Shown here piece after piece: positions 8,511-17,808 of a DNA stretch of 64,000 bases. Under the pieces are notes generated by a model. The model was not told the DNA's origin and searched no databases. It saw nothing but the letters and a program-made list of their open reading frames with translations. Source of the DNA: Capilliphycus robustus (lineage in GTDB: Bacteria; Cyanobacteriota; Cyanobacteriia; Cyanobacteriales; Microcoleaceae); the NCBI RefSeq assembly GCF_034932365.1, contig NZ_JAYGHR010000082.1:1-64000 (forward strand). Direction: 5' to 3'. The position numbers were made by a program, and so were the translations under genes. The first letter of the stretch is position 1; every line of letters begins with the position of its first letter.

Positions 8511-9572
8511 TTAGAGTTCACAGATTTCTACCCGTGAAAACAGAAAGTTTCGGGCTTGTATTTCCTGAGAGGTCAGGGGTAAGGAATTGGGGGAGATGAG
8601 TTGATAACTGGGTTGTTTTTCCATTCCTGCTTCGAGTCTTTCTAAGCGAGGAAGATGACCTTTGGGAGCATCCAGAGAAAAGGTGAGTTGATCATAAGGT
8701 TTCCAGCTTTCTTTTCCATTGTTTCCGGTTTCGATCCATCGCACTAAATCATTAAAATGAATATAGGCATCGGGATCGTATTTTCTAAGATGATCTTCTG
8801 TTAACTTGTTTCCGGTTTCTTTATAAATTTCTTTCTGAACAGTCAAACCAAATTGTCCCCCAGAGTATCGAGTCCAGAGTTGATCAAGGGTTTCTAAATA
8901 GGAACAGGGGAAGTTTTGGATGGATTCACTGTCTAAGTATCCTTCTGCTTTGCGATTGGTGACTTTTAGCATGACATCATAGGTCTTGAGATCGGCTTCT
9001 TTCCATTTTCTTTCTTGCAGCATTTTTTCTAAATCTTTAATCTCTTTTGGCTTACGAATACAGGTTCTTTCTGGTGTTAAAAGATTGATTTCAATTGAGG
9101 CGGGTTCATTGTTAATATTCACAAGTTCTAGGTTTCCCACCCCATCATTAATAATTTTATCAATTTGTTTTTTAACGATTTCAAAGCGGTCATCTTTATC
9201 TCCTGCTTTTTCTTCTGGTGCTGCGGTAATCAGGAGTTGGTCGCCTTCTAGTATTGCGTTCTCACAGAGCGAATTTTGCAAAGCATAGAGCTTAAAGTTG
9301 TCAGGGTTTACTGTAATATTAAGTTCTTCTACATAACCTTTGAATTGATGTTTATTATTAAAATAATCATCCGAAAATCCCAATAATTCCTGATAAAATT
9401 CAACAATATCTTTGTTGTTTGAACCTAAATAGTTGAATAGATTAACGTGGGTAAGCGTTCCATAAACTGTTGCAATTGATCCCAAAAAAATACCTGAAAC
9501 CAAAACGGGAACAGGTCTAAATATCTGCCCAAATATTGTTTCTGTTTTTTCAGTGGAGTTCGTATTTTTCAT
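8511..9572 (-). CDS. Membrane-anchored GUN4-domain protein
   Basis: 353 residues: one hydrophobic helix near residues 20-40, a middle region of about 140 residues with no recognised domain, and a C-terminal GUN4 domain (about 185-353). GUN4 features visible are the helix WKEADLKTYDVML, the IQNFPCSYLETLDQLW block, the GQFGLTVQKEIY block and GHLP near the end. True GUN4 binds protoporphyrin IX and stimulates magnesium chelatase; the many cyanobacterial paralogues with extra N-terminal parts probably act as porphyrin-linked or signalling modules. I do not call it gun4 itself because of the N-terminal extension. Confidence 0.88.
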   Translation of the reverse strand: MKNTNSTEKTETIFGQIFRPVPVLVSGIFLGSIATVYGTLTHVNLFNYLGSNNKDIVEFYQELLGFSDDYFNNKHQFKGYVEELNITVNPDNFKLYALQNSLCENAILEGDQLLITAAPEEKAGDKDDRFEIVKKQIDKIINDGVGNLELVNINNEPASIEINLLTPERTCIRKPKEIKDLEKMLQERKWKEADLKTYDVMLKVTNRKAEGYLDSESIQNFPCSYLETLDQLWTRYSGGQFGLTVQKEIYKETGNKLTEDHLRKYDPDAYIHFNDLVRWIETGNNGKESWKPYDQLTFSLDAPKGHLPRLERLEAGMEKQPSYQLISPNSLPLTSQEIQARNFLFSRVEICEL

Positions 9573-10107
9573 ATTAAAGTTAGGGTAGATGCAATCACAT
9601 CAAGACTGAGAACACAACTCCTCAAATGAGAACCGCCAACTCAGATTGATACAGGTTGAACAGAGATTGATTCCTACCCAGAAAATATACGGGCTTGTCT
9701 GGAGCATTGACGTTATCCCTTGATGATCGCTTGGAGTCTGTCAAAGTGCTTTTTGCTCTCAACTTGATTGTCAGCTAATGCGAGAAATCACGGGTTGTGA
9801 TCAATCACGATTTAAGTTTACCTCAATTTTACTGAGATCAATCAACTTTGACTGTGCTACCCATTGATATTTTTACTGAGCTACGGTTAAATTTTAACAT
9901 TTTTATTATACAAAGCTAACATGATGATGATGATGCTTTCCCTAACAGGGAATCACTGGGCTAGTATTTATGTTTGCTTGGCTTTCTCTCCCCCCTGATT
10001 CCCGAGTCCCTATTTCTCTGGCTAGTTGTAAATATCACAAGTTGAGTCTCAGCTTGATCCTGTTTTTCCGGGAGGGTTAAGATTAACAAAATCTGAGGGA
10101 ATGCCGA
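9573..10107. other. Gene-poor interval
   Basis: About 535 bp between two minus-strand genes. Apart from a run of ATG trinucleotides near 9920 I see nothing that looks like a gene or structured RNA. It should include the promoter of the GUN4-domain gene next to 9573. Confidence 0.5.
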
Positions 10108-10686
10108 TTATTTTGGTGTTGTTTTAATGACTCGACTAGGACTGGTAAATGCAATCCCTTGGGTTCCTGATGTTCCAATTGATACCGCTTCAATCATCGG
10201 TTCTGAGACGTTTTTTTCGGCTATCCATTCAACGATAAAGTTAGCTCCAGCTCCTCCGGTGGAGTTGCTTTGCTCGACAAAAAAATCGGTGCTAGCGAGA
10301 GGAGAGAGTCGAATGGCTTGATCTAAATAAGATTGAACTAATTTTCCTTCAGTATTATAATAATTTACGGTTTTAATGATAATAGAATGATCAAGGTCAG
10401 TATTTCTAACACTCAAGGTTGTTGCTAAGTTGTAAACTCGGCGAGTATTCATGTAATAAATGTGAGAGTAAACGGGAACATAAATCGTTTGTCCGGCGAT
10501 AATTTTTAGGGTTTCGAGATTAACGGTTTCCGTCGTTGAAACTGGATTCACTTGCAGATAGGTTTCTTGCGGGTTTGCTGTTGAATTTGTGGAAGACTGA
10601 CTGACAGTATGACGAGTACAACTGGTTAGAGAAATCACGGTAGCAGAGGTAATCAAAAGACTGATCAAAAAATGAGCATTTAACAT
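10108..10686 (-). CDS. DUF3124-family lipoprotein
   Basis: 192 residues with a clear lipoprotein signal: hydrophobic segment and lipobox LTSC, Cys at residue 23. The rest matches the DUF3124 pattern I know from cyanobacteria, with GQTIYVPVYSHIYY, a central LSVRNTD block and a GAGANFIVEW block near the C-terminus. The function is unknown; it is predicted to be membrane-anchored and exposed to the periplasm. It lies 34 bp downstream of the antiporter gene on the same strand, so the two may be co-transcribed. Confidence 0.85.
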   Translation of the reverse strand: MLNAHFLISLLITSATVISLTSCTRHTVSQSSTNSTANPQETYLQVNPVSTTETVNLETLKIIAGQTIYVPVYSHIYYMNTRRVYNLATTLSVRNTDLDHSIIIKTVNYYNTEGKLVQSYLDQAIRLSPLASTDFFVEQSNSTGGAGANFIVEWIAEKNVSEPMIEAVSIGTSGTQGIAFTSPSRVIKTTPK

Positions 10687-10720
10687 TGACTTAAATCCTA
10701 TTTTAAAGTGTCATCGATCA

Positions 10721-11950
10721 TTAAATCGAAGGAGATTCAACTAAACCCAGTCTTCGAGCCACTGGAGCTAAAGATAAGCCTTGAATGAGGGCAGAAGTCA
10801 GAACAATAAAAAACACGATATTAAAAAGTTTATCGGCTTCTGAAAGACCTACCATGAGTGGAAAAGTTGCTAAAACAATTGGTACAGAACCTCGAAGTCC
10901 GACCCAAGAAATAAACAATTTCTCCGAAAAACTCACTTGACTAAAAGCCAAACAAATGAAGACACTAACCGGACGAGCAACAAACATCAAAAATAAACTG
11001 ATGACGATAGCAACTCCAGCAATCGATAACAATTGAGAGGGAAAAACCAGTAATCCCAATGTCAAAAACATGGTAATTTGCATCAGCCATGACAAACTAT
11101 CGTAAAAACTGAATAAACTGTTGCTATGGATGAGACGCGGGTGATTTCCTATGACGATACCCGCAATATAAACGGCTAAAAAGCCATTTGCTCCTAAAAC
11201 TGTAGTGACGCCAAAGGTGAGTAGAGTCCAGGCTAAAATAGCAAGGGGATAGAGTCCGGGGGAAACCAAATTAATCCGATTCATCCCTAAAAGAACAAGT
11301 TTTCCCATTCCATATCCGAATGCAATTCCTGCCAAAATTTGCCAAAATAATGAGAGTCCTAAACTGATCAAGGAGCCTTCAGATGTACTGAGAAGTCTGA
11401 CGAACTCAGTGGTTAATAAAACGGCTATTGGATCATTACTTCCAGATTCAAGTTCGAGTAGAGGTTGCAAATCACCTTTGAGACCTAAATTACTCGAACG
11501 CAACACAGAAAAAACAGCCGCCGCATCTGTAGAAGAAATAATCGCACCGAGTAACAACCCTTCTGTCCAAGTAATTCCCTGTGAGCCTATATTAAAGCTA
11601 GAAAAGGAACCCAAAATAAACCAAGCAAAGGAACCTAAAAGCAACATGGTGATAGCCACCCCAAGAGTAGAAAGGGTTAAGCCTTTGATGAGAACGGGTT
11701 GAATGCTTTTCCAGTTGGTATCGAGTCCCCCTGCAAATAAAATCAAAGTGAGTGCAAAGTCTCCGATTAATTTGGCGATCAGAGGATTTTCAAATTGAAT
11801 CCCTCCGAGTCCTTCCGAACCTGCAATCATTCCCAACAACAAAAATAAAAGCAATGCTGGAACACCGAGTTTATTGGCGGCTTTGCTGGCTAAGATGCTT
11901 GCTAACAGCAATATAGCAATACTGATGAATAGGAACTCAACCTTAATCAT
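10721..11950 (-). CDS. Cation/proton antiporter (CPA1, NhaP/CvrA-like)
   Basis: 409 residues with about 12 hydrophobic helices and no cytoplasmic TrkA-C tail. Family motifs include LFAGGLDTNWKSI in the fifth or sixth helix, GAIISSTDAAAVFS (the ST-D pair of the ion site), and ELESGSNDPIAV. These resemble potassium/proton antiporters of the NhaP2/CvrA type more than NhaA. It exchanges Na+ or K+ for H+ at the inner membrane; the ion is not decided by sequence. The start is at MIKVEF directly before the first helix. Confidence 0.9.
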   Translation of the reverse strand: MIKVEFLFISIAILLLASILASKAANKLGVPALLLFLLLGMIAGSEGLGGIQFENPLIAKLIGDFALTLILFAGGLDTNWKSIQPVLIKGLTLSTLGVAITMLLLGSFAWFILGSFSSFNIGSQGITWTEGLLLGAIISSTDAAAVFSVLRSSNLGLKGDLQPLLELESGSNDPIAVLLTTEFVRLLSTSEGSLISLGLSLFWQILAGIAFGYGMGKLVLLGMNRINLVSPGLYPLAILAWTLLTFGVTTVLGANGFLAVYIAGIVIGNHPRLIHSNSLFSFYDSLSWLMQITMFLTLGLLVFPSQLLSIAGVAIVISLFLMFVARPVSVFICLAFSQVSFSEKLFISWVGLRGSVPIVLATFPLMVGLSEADKLFNIVFFIVLTSALIQGLSLAPVARRLGLVESPSI

Positions 11951-12070
11951 TACTCCAAATTATCCTATAAAGTTAAAGCTACCCAAAATTCATCGCTGAA
12001 AATTTAGTCTCATCGTACCGGATAATGATAGGTTTAACAGTTGGACTCTAATTAACAGCAAACCAAATTT

Positions 12071-12760
12071 ATGAGCGTTGCAGACGATAAGACGGTTGTT
12101 CGAGAATATTTTAACTCTACAGGCTTTGATCGCTGGAGACGAATCTACGGCGATGGGGAAGTGAACAAGGTTCAACTCGATATCCGTAATGGACATCAAC
12201 AAACCATCGATCGCGTGCTAAACTGGCTGAAAGCAGATGACAATCTCTCGGGTCTGTCGATTTGCGATGCGGGGTGTGGTGTGGGGAGTTTGAGCATTCC
12301 TCTGGCTGAGGCGGGTGCGATTGTCACTGCTAGCGATATCTCTGAAAAAATGGTTTCGGAAGCTCGAGAACGAGCTACGGCAACTTTAGGTGATCGCGCT
12401 AGCAATGTCAAGTTTAGCACTCAGGATTTAGAAGCTTTAGAGGGTCGATATCATACTGTGATTTGTCTGGATGTGTTGATTCACTATCCTGATGATAAAA
12501 TGGCGGATATGATTGCTCATTTGGCGTCGCTCGCGGAGTCTCGTTTGATTTTGAGTTTTGCACCGAAAACCTTCGCTTTGACTATCCTCAAAAAAATCGG
12601 TGAATTTTTCCCAGGGCCAAGTAAAACGACTCGTGCTTATCAACATCGAGAGGCAGATATTGTTAAAATTTTTGAAAATAATGGCTTCAGCGTAGCTCGT
12701 CAAGAAATGACTAGCACTCGCTTTTATTTCTCTCGTTTGTTAGAGGCGGTTCGGCGTTAA
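12071..12760 (+). CDS. chlM: Magnesium protoporphyrin IX O-methyltransferase
   Basis: The 229-residue product has the usual ChlM length. It has the family N-terminus (REYFNSTGFDRWRRIYG), a SAM-binding loop DAGCGVGSLSIPLA at about residues 64-78, and the C-terminal pattern HREADIVKIFENNGF. ChlM transfers a methyl group from S-adenosylmethionine to the 13-propionate of Mg-protoporphyrin IX in chlorophyll synthesis, at the plastid-type membrane. It is divergent from the antiporter gene; the 120-bp gap should hold both promoters. Together with two GUN4 proteins this marks the organism as a cyanobacterium. Confidence 0.96.
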   Translation: MSVADDKTVVREYFNSTGFDRWRRIYGDGEVNKVQLDIRNGHQQTIDRVLNWLKADDNLSGLSICDAGCGVGSLSIPLAEAGAIVTASDISEKMVSEARERATATLGDRASNVKFSTQDLEALEGRYHTVICLDVLIHYPDDKMADMIAHLASLAESRLILSFAPKTFALTILKKIGEFFPGPSKTTRAYQHREADIVKIFENNGFSVARQEMTSTRFYFSRLLEAVRR

Positions 12761-12867
12761 AATTCAAGGATTTTCAGTCAACCGCTATCGGCAATAAACA
12801 CCTAAGCTATACTGTTGAGCGATGTTTAATTGCAAGCTGATTGCTAACATCATATTAGGGGAAAGTC

Positions 12868-13284
12868 ATGCAGTTGATTAAGTTGATCACTGCAAGTTTA
12901 TTGATTCCTATTGGGCTGTTTTGTTTGCTGACCATTGCAACTGGACTGATTAACCCGGATGCTTCGGTTCATAGCAAAATCAGCATCGCAATCGGTGGGT
13001 TAATTTTGGGTTTACCCGCGTTAGGAATTGGCGGTTGGCTGTTGTGGGATAGTTCTTATCAATCTCGTCAGAAGATAGAAAATCGCTCCCGTCGGATTCA
13101 TTCTATCTTCTTTCATTTACTGATACAAAATCAGGGCAAAATAACGCCCAGTGATCTTGTAAGGTTTACTCATTTATCTCCCCAAGAAGCTGAGAAGTTT
13201 ATTCTGAGTAAAGCGATAGAACTTCAGGGGACTTGGGAGAAAACGCCAGAGGGAGAAACGATCTACTATTTTGAGTTAAAATAA
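12868..13284 (+). CDS. Conserved small membrane protein
   Basis: 138 residues. Two hydrophobic helices (about 5-27 and 40-64, ending in GGWLLWDSS) are followed by a soluble C-terminal part of about 70 residues resembling a winged-helix-type domain (LIQNQGKITPSDLVRFTHLS). I cannot name a family with certainty. An AGGGGAAAG-type ribosome-binding site lies upstream of the ATG at 12868. It is close to the Uma2 gene (29 bp), so the two may share a transcript. Confidence 0.8.
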   Translation: MQLIKLITASLLIPIGLFCLLTIATGLINPDASVHSKISIAIGGLILGLPALGIGGWLLWDSSYQSRQKIENRSRRIHSIFFHLLIQNQGKITPSDLVRFTHLSPQEAEKFILSKAIELQGTWEKTPEGETIYYFELK

Positions 13285-13313
13285 CTGTTTTCCTCGTATT
13301 TCTATCTTAAATT

Positions 13314-13892
13314 ATGCTACAAACTCCAACACAATCTCTGACTCTTGAGGGGTTTCTCAAACTCCCAGAAACAAAGCCAGCAAGCGAATATATTAACGGT
13401 AAAATCATTCAAAAACCTATGGCTCAAGGAAAACATAGCGCAATTCAGGGAGAATTGGTGACAGTGATTAATGAAAGTGCAGAAAAGCAACAGATAGCCT
13501 TAGCATTACCGGAATTAGGATGTACCTTTGGTGGACGTTCAATTGTTCCTGATGTTGCTGTGTTTACTTGGAGTCGCATTCCTTTAGATGAAAATGGTGA
13601 TATTGCGAATAGTTTTCCGACTCATCCTGACTGGACAATTGAAATTCTTTCTCCCGATCAAAACCAAACAAAAGTCATCAGTAATATTTTACATTGTCTG
13701 GATGCAGGTTGTCTGATGGGTTGGTTAATTGATCCGGCTGAAAAGTCTGTATTTGTTTATCCTATGGGTGAACAACCGATGGTTTTACAAACACCCGAAC
13801 AAGTTCTTCCAACTCCTGAATTCATCTCAGATTTTAACTTAAAACTTTCAGAACTATTTAATTGGCTGAAACCGGTAACTCTTTTTCCGTAA
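13314..13892 (+). CDS. Uma2-family putative restriction endonuclease (DUF820)
   Basis: 192 residues with the cyanobacterial Uma2 pattern: SEYINGKIIQKPM near the N-terminus, VPDVAVF in the middle and WTIEILSPDQN next, giving the Glu / Asp / Glu-x-x arrangement of a PD-(D/E)XK nuclease fold. Cyanobacterial genomes hold dozens of copies; their role is unknown, although restriction or transposon-related activity is usually suggested. The usual Lys after the Glu is not obvious, as is common in this family. Confidence 0.88.
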   Translation: MLQTPTQSLTLEGFLKLPETKPASEYINGKIIQKPMAQGKHSAIQGELVTVINESAEKQQIALALPELGCTFGGRSIVPDVAVFTWSRIPLDENGDIANSFPTHPDWTIEILSPDQNQTKVISNILHCLDAGCLMGWLIDPAEKSVFVYPMGEQPMVLQTPEQVLPTPEFISDFNLKLSELFNWLKPVTLFP

Positions 13893-13959
13893 TTGCCGAT
13901 CCCGTTTTAGCAAAACTATTGTATATTAAAAGGTAAGGATTTAAAATAATCATTGAGTT

Positions 13960-14205
13960 ATGACTGTAGAATCAATAATCAATGTTTTGAAATCTGTTCG
14001 GTTTGTTGTTGATGCTCAAGGTCAGAAAACAGCCGCACAATTAAGTATTTCCGATTGGGAAACATTGCTGAATTGGATTGAAGATCGAGAAGATGAAGCG
14101 ATTTTTAAAGAAGCGATGCGCCAGCTAAAAGAAGCAGGAGGAAACCCCCAAAAAGCGGGATGGCTGGATTGGGAATCGGTGAAATCCCAATGGGATAAAG
14201 ATTAA
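13960..14205 (+). CDS. Antitoxin of a RelE-type pair
   Basis: 81 residues, acidic and helical, directly upstream of a RelE/ParE-like toxin with only 3 bp between stop and start. The length, LSISDWETLLNWIEDRED and the C-terminal WESVKSQW segment fit cyanobacterial type II antitoxins that bind and neutralise RelE-like ribosome-dependent nucleases. Antitoxins of this type usually repress their own promoter. The call depends mainly on its partner. Confidence 0.8.
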   Translation: MTVESIINVLKSVRFVVDAQGQKTAAQLSISDWETLLNWIEDREDEAIFKEAMRQLKEAGGNPQKAGWLDWESVKSQWDKD

Positions 14206-14208
14206 GTA

Positions 14209-14508
14209 ATGTATCAGATTCAGCTATCTGCATCTGCTCATAATCAGGGAAAAAAATTACCTGGTGTCATTCGTCAACGCATTAAAAATATTATTGATGC
14301 TCTCGCCCAAGATCCTCGTCCATATAATAGCATTCAGCTTGACTTTGAAACCGAGGACAGTTGGGAACCCAGACGAATTCGTGTTGACTCCTGGCGGATT
14401 ATATATGCGATAGATGATGAGTTTCAACAGATTGTTATTTTAGCAATTCGGAAACGTCCTCCCTATGATTATTCAGATTTGAGCGATTTATTAACAGACT
14501 TAGGTTAA
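14209..14508 (+). CDS. RelE/ParE-family toxin
   Basis: 99 residues. It has the family pattern: short N-terminal strand, two helices (LPGVIRQRIKNIIDALAQDP), RPYNSIQLDF, then RRIRVDSWRIIYAIDDE and a final strand ILAIRKRPPYDY. RelE-type toxins cleave mRNA on the ribosome and ParE-type toxins block gyrase; the sequence alone does not separate these. It is translationally coupled to the preceding antitoxin. Confidence 0.88.
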   Translation: MYQIQLSASAHNQGKKLPGVIRQRIKNIIDALAQDPRPYNSIQLDFETEDSWEPRRIRVDSWRIIYAIDDEFQQIVILAIRKRPPYDYSDLSDLLTDLG

Positions 14509-14539
14509 ATTGTAGCTAAAATCAATAACAGGAAATCTC

Positions 14540-14914
14540 ATGGATAGAATCTTTTTAACAATTGCAGCAATTTTAGGCGGTTTTTCGGTGATGGCGGGTG
14601 CTTTTGGCGCTCATGCTTTGAGTGGAAAAATCAGCGAACGAGGGATTGAAATCTTTGAAACGGCTGCTCGTTATCAAATGTATCATGCCCTGGCTTTATT
14701 ATTACTCGGAGTGTTACTCAGAAATTCTCAATCTCCTCAACCGTTAATCACTATCGCCGGGACTGCTTTTATTGTCGGGGTCGCCATTTTTTCGGGGAGT
14801 CTGTATGCTTTAAGCTTAACGGGGATTAAATGGCTCGGCGCAATTACGCCGCTTGGGGGTGTGGCATTTATTGCGGGATGGGGATGTTTAGCGATCGCCA
14901 CTTTCAAGCTCTGA
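14540..14914 (+). CDS. DUF423 small membrane protein
   Basis: 124 residues with four predicted helices. The N-terminal GAFGAHAL motif, ARYQMYHALALLLLG and GGVAFIAGW are the DUF423/YgdD signature. Function unknown; it is an inner-membrane protein. The gene is 31 bp downstream of the toxin gene on the same strand and could be read through from it. Confidence 0.92.
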   Translation: MDRIFLTIAAILGGFSVMAGAFGAHALSGKISERGIEIFETAARYQMYHALALLLLGVLLRNSQSPQPLITIAGTAFIVGVAIFSGSLYALSLTGIKWLGAITPLGGVAFIAGWGCLAIATFKL

Positions 14915-15021
14915 TTAAAATCTGAGATAGAGTAAAAATTTACCCATTCAGTTGGTTATGATACCGTAGAAGAGTTACGCTGGAAAGGTAATAAGACAAA
15001 TTCTTCATCAATTTAGCGCAA

Positions 15022-15786
15022 ATGGGAAGCGAAACAATTGTTCTGTTGTCGAGTCGTGAAATCGAAAAAATGCGTCAAGCGGGACGTTTAGCGGCTCAAT
15101 TATTGAATCATCTTGAACCGATGGTTCAACCAGGAGTGAGTACACTGGAACTCAACGATGAAGCCGAACGTTGGACAAAGGCTCACGATGCTCGCAGCGC
15201 TCCTTTAGGATATCATGGCTTCCCCAAATCGATTTGTACGAGCGTTAATCATGTCATTTGTCATGGTATTCCCAACGCCAAACAAATTCTTCAAGAGGGA
15301 GATATTATTAATATTGATGTCACTCCGGTTGTGGATGGTTATCACGGTGATACTTCTAAAACATTTTTTGTCGGTACGCCTTCCCCGGTTGCGAAAAAAT
15401 TAGTTGAAGTTACTTATGAGTCGATGATGCGGGGAATTGCGGCGGTTAAACCGGGTGCAAAAATTGGAGATATTGGCGCCGCGATTCAAGAATATGCAGA
15501 ATCTCACGGATTTTCTGTTGTACGAGATTTTGTTGGTCATGGTATAAATACCACGTTTCATACCGCACCTCAAGTTCCCCATTATGGAACCGCCGGAAAA
15601 GGAAAAAAATTGCGTCCGGGGATGGTTTTTACGATTGAACCGATGATTAATGAAGGAACTTGGGAAGCAAAAGTTCTCGAAGATGGTTGGACTGCAATTA
15701 CCATCGATGGTAAACTTTCCGCCCAGTTTGAACACACTGTTGCTGTGACTGAATCCGGTGTAGATATTTTAACATTACCGGATTAG
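15022..15786 (+). CDS. map: Methionine aminopeptidase, type I
   Basis: 254 residues. The five metal ligands are present: Asp99 (NIDV), Asp110 (GYHGDTS), His173 (VGHGI), Glu206 (TIEPM) and Glu237 (QFEHT), and His81 lies in the substrate pocket. The enzyme removes the N-terminal methionine from nascent cytosolic proteins when the second residue is small. It has no N-terminal zinc extension. Bacteria often carry more than one copy, so this may be one of several. Confidence 0.96.
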   Translation: MGSETIVLLSSREIEKMRQAGRLAAQLLNHLEPMVQPGVSTLELNDEAERWTKAHDARSAPLGYHGFPKSICTSVNHVICHGIPNAKQILQEGDIINIDVTPVVDGYHGDTSKTFFVGTPSPVAKKLVEVTYESMMRGIAAVKPGAKIGDIGAAIQEYAESHGFSVVRDFVGHGINTTFHTAPQVPHYGTAGKGKKLRPGMVFTIEPMINEGTWEAKVLEDGWTAITIDGKLSAQFEHTVAVTESGVDILTLPD

Positions 15787-15820
15787 GTTTAATTTCTAGC
15801 AGTTTAATTGCTCATTTGCC

Positions 15821-16570
15821 TTAAATTTGCTGAATACAATATTGTACTCCCGTCTCAAAAATGCGGGTTCCGCCGCCTTCTGCAACGGTTTGACGCAACG
15901 CTTGGGGGTTAATTACACGCACTCCCGCCAAGTAATTAACACCCATTTCTGCTAATTCTGATAACCAAGGTAAAGTCGGCCCCATTAATACTAAGGTCGC
16001 ATCTTTTGATAATTCTGCCAAGCGAGGAAAGGTTTTATTCACAATAGAAGTCGCTGTTAGAAACACCCATTCCGACTCGGGTAAAATAAATTCACAAGCG
16101 GGGTCTGGTAAATCTCCCGAAGCGGGTTGTCTCTCAATCACAACTAAATTCATCTCTTTTTCATAGCGAGAAAGTTCAGGATAACGCCCAACAATTGACA
16201 CTCGTTTTCCGCGAATTTGCGGTAAAAAATATTCAAAGACTGCTAAGTTTGACGGGCCAGTTGGAGACAGTAATTCAGCCGTTTTTGACAGGGGAGAATT
16301 GGAGTTAATAATTGCGTTAATTACAGCCATTCCGACTGTGGCTTGATAACTCTCCCATGACTTCACCCACGAGGTTAATTCCGAGGCGGGTTTGTTGACC
16401 AAAGTTCCCGACCAAGGTAAAGTACGAATGGGTATTCCTGGACTCATACATAACCCCATTCCTTCGGCTTCACAAAGCGTCCAGGTTAAACCAATGATAA
16501 TTTCTTGAATGGGACTATTGCTGAGGCTTTTATCCAGTAGCAGGTCATAAATTTCGCGGGGATGAGTCAT
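15821..16570 (-). CDS. DUF364-family putative heavy-metal-chelation protein
   Basis: 249 residues matching the DUF4213/DUF364 arrangement: an N-terminal half with GLTWTLCEAEGMGLCMSPG, then a C-terminal Rossmann-like half with VSIVGRYPEL and WVFLTATSIVNKTFPRL. The family is thought to bind metals or a cofactor, possibly linked to molybdenum or iron chemistry, but there is little direct proof. It is convergent with map, with a gap of only 34 bp. Confidence 0.85.
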   Translation of the reverse strand: MTHPREIYDLLLDKSLSNSPIQEIIIGLTWTLCEAEGMGLCMSPGIPIRTLPWSGTLVNKPASELTSWVKSWESYQATVGMAVINAIINSNSPLSKTAELLSPTGPSNLAVFEYFLPQIRGKRVSIVGRYPELSRYEKEMNLVVIERQPASGDLPDPACEFILPESEWVFLTATSIVNKTFPRLAELSKDATLVLMGPTLPWLSELAEMGVNYLAGVRVINPQALRQTVAEGGGTRIFETGVQYCIQQI

Positions 16571-16698
16571 AGAAATTTGTGATTAACCAACTTTGTTATT
16601 ATTGACGCATTTAGCCTCAATTTCCAATGGCTTAAGAAGTTCTTTGGGTTTTTGGAGAAAATAGAAAATAGGATACAAACCGCAACACCCTTACAAAA

Positions 16699-17787
16699 TC
16701 AAAAACCCTGTTGTGAAACCAAATCCATACAGAGTTGATTAACAACTGCTTCATCAACGGATTTGGGAAGGGTTGAAACGGCTTCGGCTTGATCGAGTTG
16801 TTGATAGAGTTGTTTTGCTATTTCCATCACTTCATCGTAGGAATATACACCTTTTTTGATGGCTAATAATTCCTCTGCATCTCCAGCTTCTCGACGATCA
16901 ACAACTAAAATCTGAGTCTTTAAAACCTCTATTCCGGTTTTTAATAGCCGAATGGCTTGCATGGCAAATTTACAATCATACCCGACTTTTGCTTCCATTT
17001 TAGCACGTTCTGGATTGCGATTTTGTTTCCAACTTTGGTAGTTTTTGAATTCTAGAATCGCTCGTTGATACTGTTGACTTTTTTGCAAGAGTTGAATAAA
17101 GTCTGATGAACAGTTGGTGAGTTTCTGAGTTGTTTCTAATGTCTCATCAGGGAGGGAATGTTGTTTGAAAATTCCCTTGTAATCGATTTCTGATGTTAAC
17201 AGATTATACAACTCTTTGGCGGGTTCTAGATATTCGATGCGATCGCGTACCAATAGATACAAGTATTCTAAAAAACTATTCATCTGACTGATATTTAGAG
17301 GCGGTGTTTCTCCGAGTCCAAATTCAGCCGCAGTCGGTTGATGTTGCGGGGGGTTCAGCAACCAACGGCGATGAGATTCTAGCTTTTTGATTTGAGCGTA
17401 ACCATAACCGGAATAGGTTTGTTTAATTCGTTTTGAGAGGAAAGTTTGTCGATGTTGCTGCAATATTTTTCCGACTTCTGTGAGATGAATATAATCTTTA
17501 AACCACAGCAATTCTAAGATATTGGGATTATTATCAATGGCTAAATTCAAGAACTTTCTCAATTCATAAATACAGGTATCCTTAGAGAGATAAGGAAACT
17601 TTTCAGAGGGGGTTTTATCCCACCCTTTATCTTGTTGTTCGATTTGACTTAACCCCAAATAATAGGGTTTTGTCGCAATGAAAATCCCTCGGTAGTCATA
17701 ATCAGAGGTAGCCGTTTCTAAACCATAACCCCGTGAACCTGTTAAGGCGATTAAAATGGTTCTCTTTTCGATTTCTTGACGATTCAT
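16699..17787 (-). CDS. Nucleotidyltransferase (COG3541-type, YcgL-like)
   Basis: 362 residues. The polymerase-beta-type nucleotidyltransferase signature is at the N-terminus: GSRGYGLETATSDYDYRGIF, with the two acidic residues of DYD as metal ligands. The long helical C-terminal part fits the COG3541 family. The substrate is not known. The gene lies 21 bp upstream of nothing obvious on its 5' side and 22 bp after the pentapeptide-repeat gene's start region is not implied; the two are same-strand neighbours. Confidence 0.85.
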   Translation of the reverse strand: MNRQEIEKRTILIALTGSRGYGLETATSDYDYRGIFIATKPYYLGLSQIEQQDKGWDKTPSEKFPYLSKDTCIYELRKFLNLAIDNNPNILELLWFKDYIHLTEVGKILQQHRQTFLSKRIKQTYSGYGYAQIKKLESHRRWLLNPPQHQPTAAEFGLGETPPLNISQMNSFLEYLYLLVRDRIEYLEPAKELYNLLTSEIDYKGIFKQHSLPDETLETTQKLTNCSSDFIQLLQKSQQYQRAILEFKNYQSWKQNRNPERAKMEAKVGYDCKFAMQAIRLLKTGIEVLKTQILVVDRREAGDAEELLAIKKGVYSYDEVMEIAKQLYQQLDQAEAVSTLPKSVDEAVVNQLCMDLVSQQGF

Positions 17788-17808
17788 TAATTTTTTAAAT
17801 GATTTTTT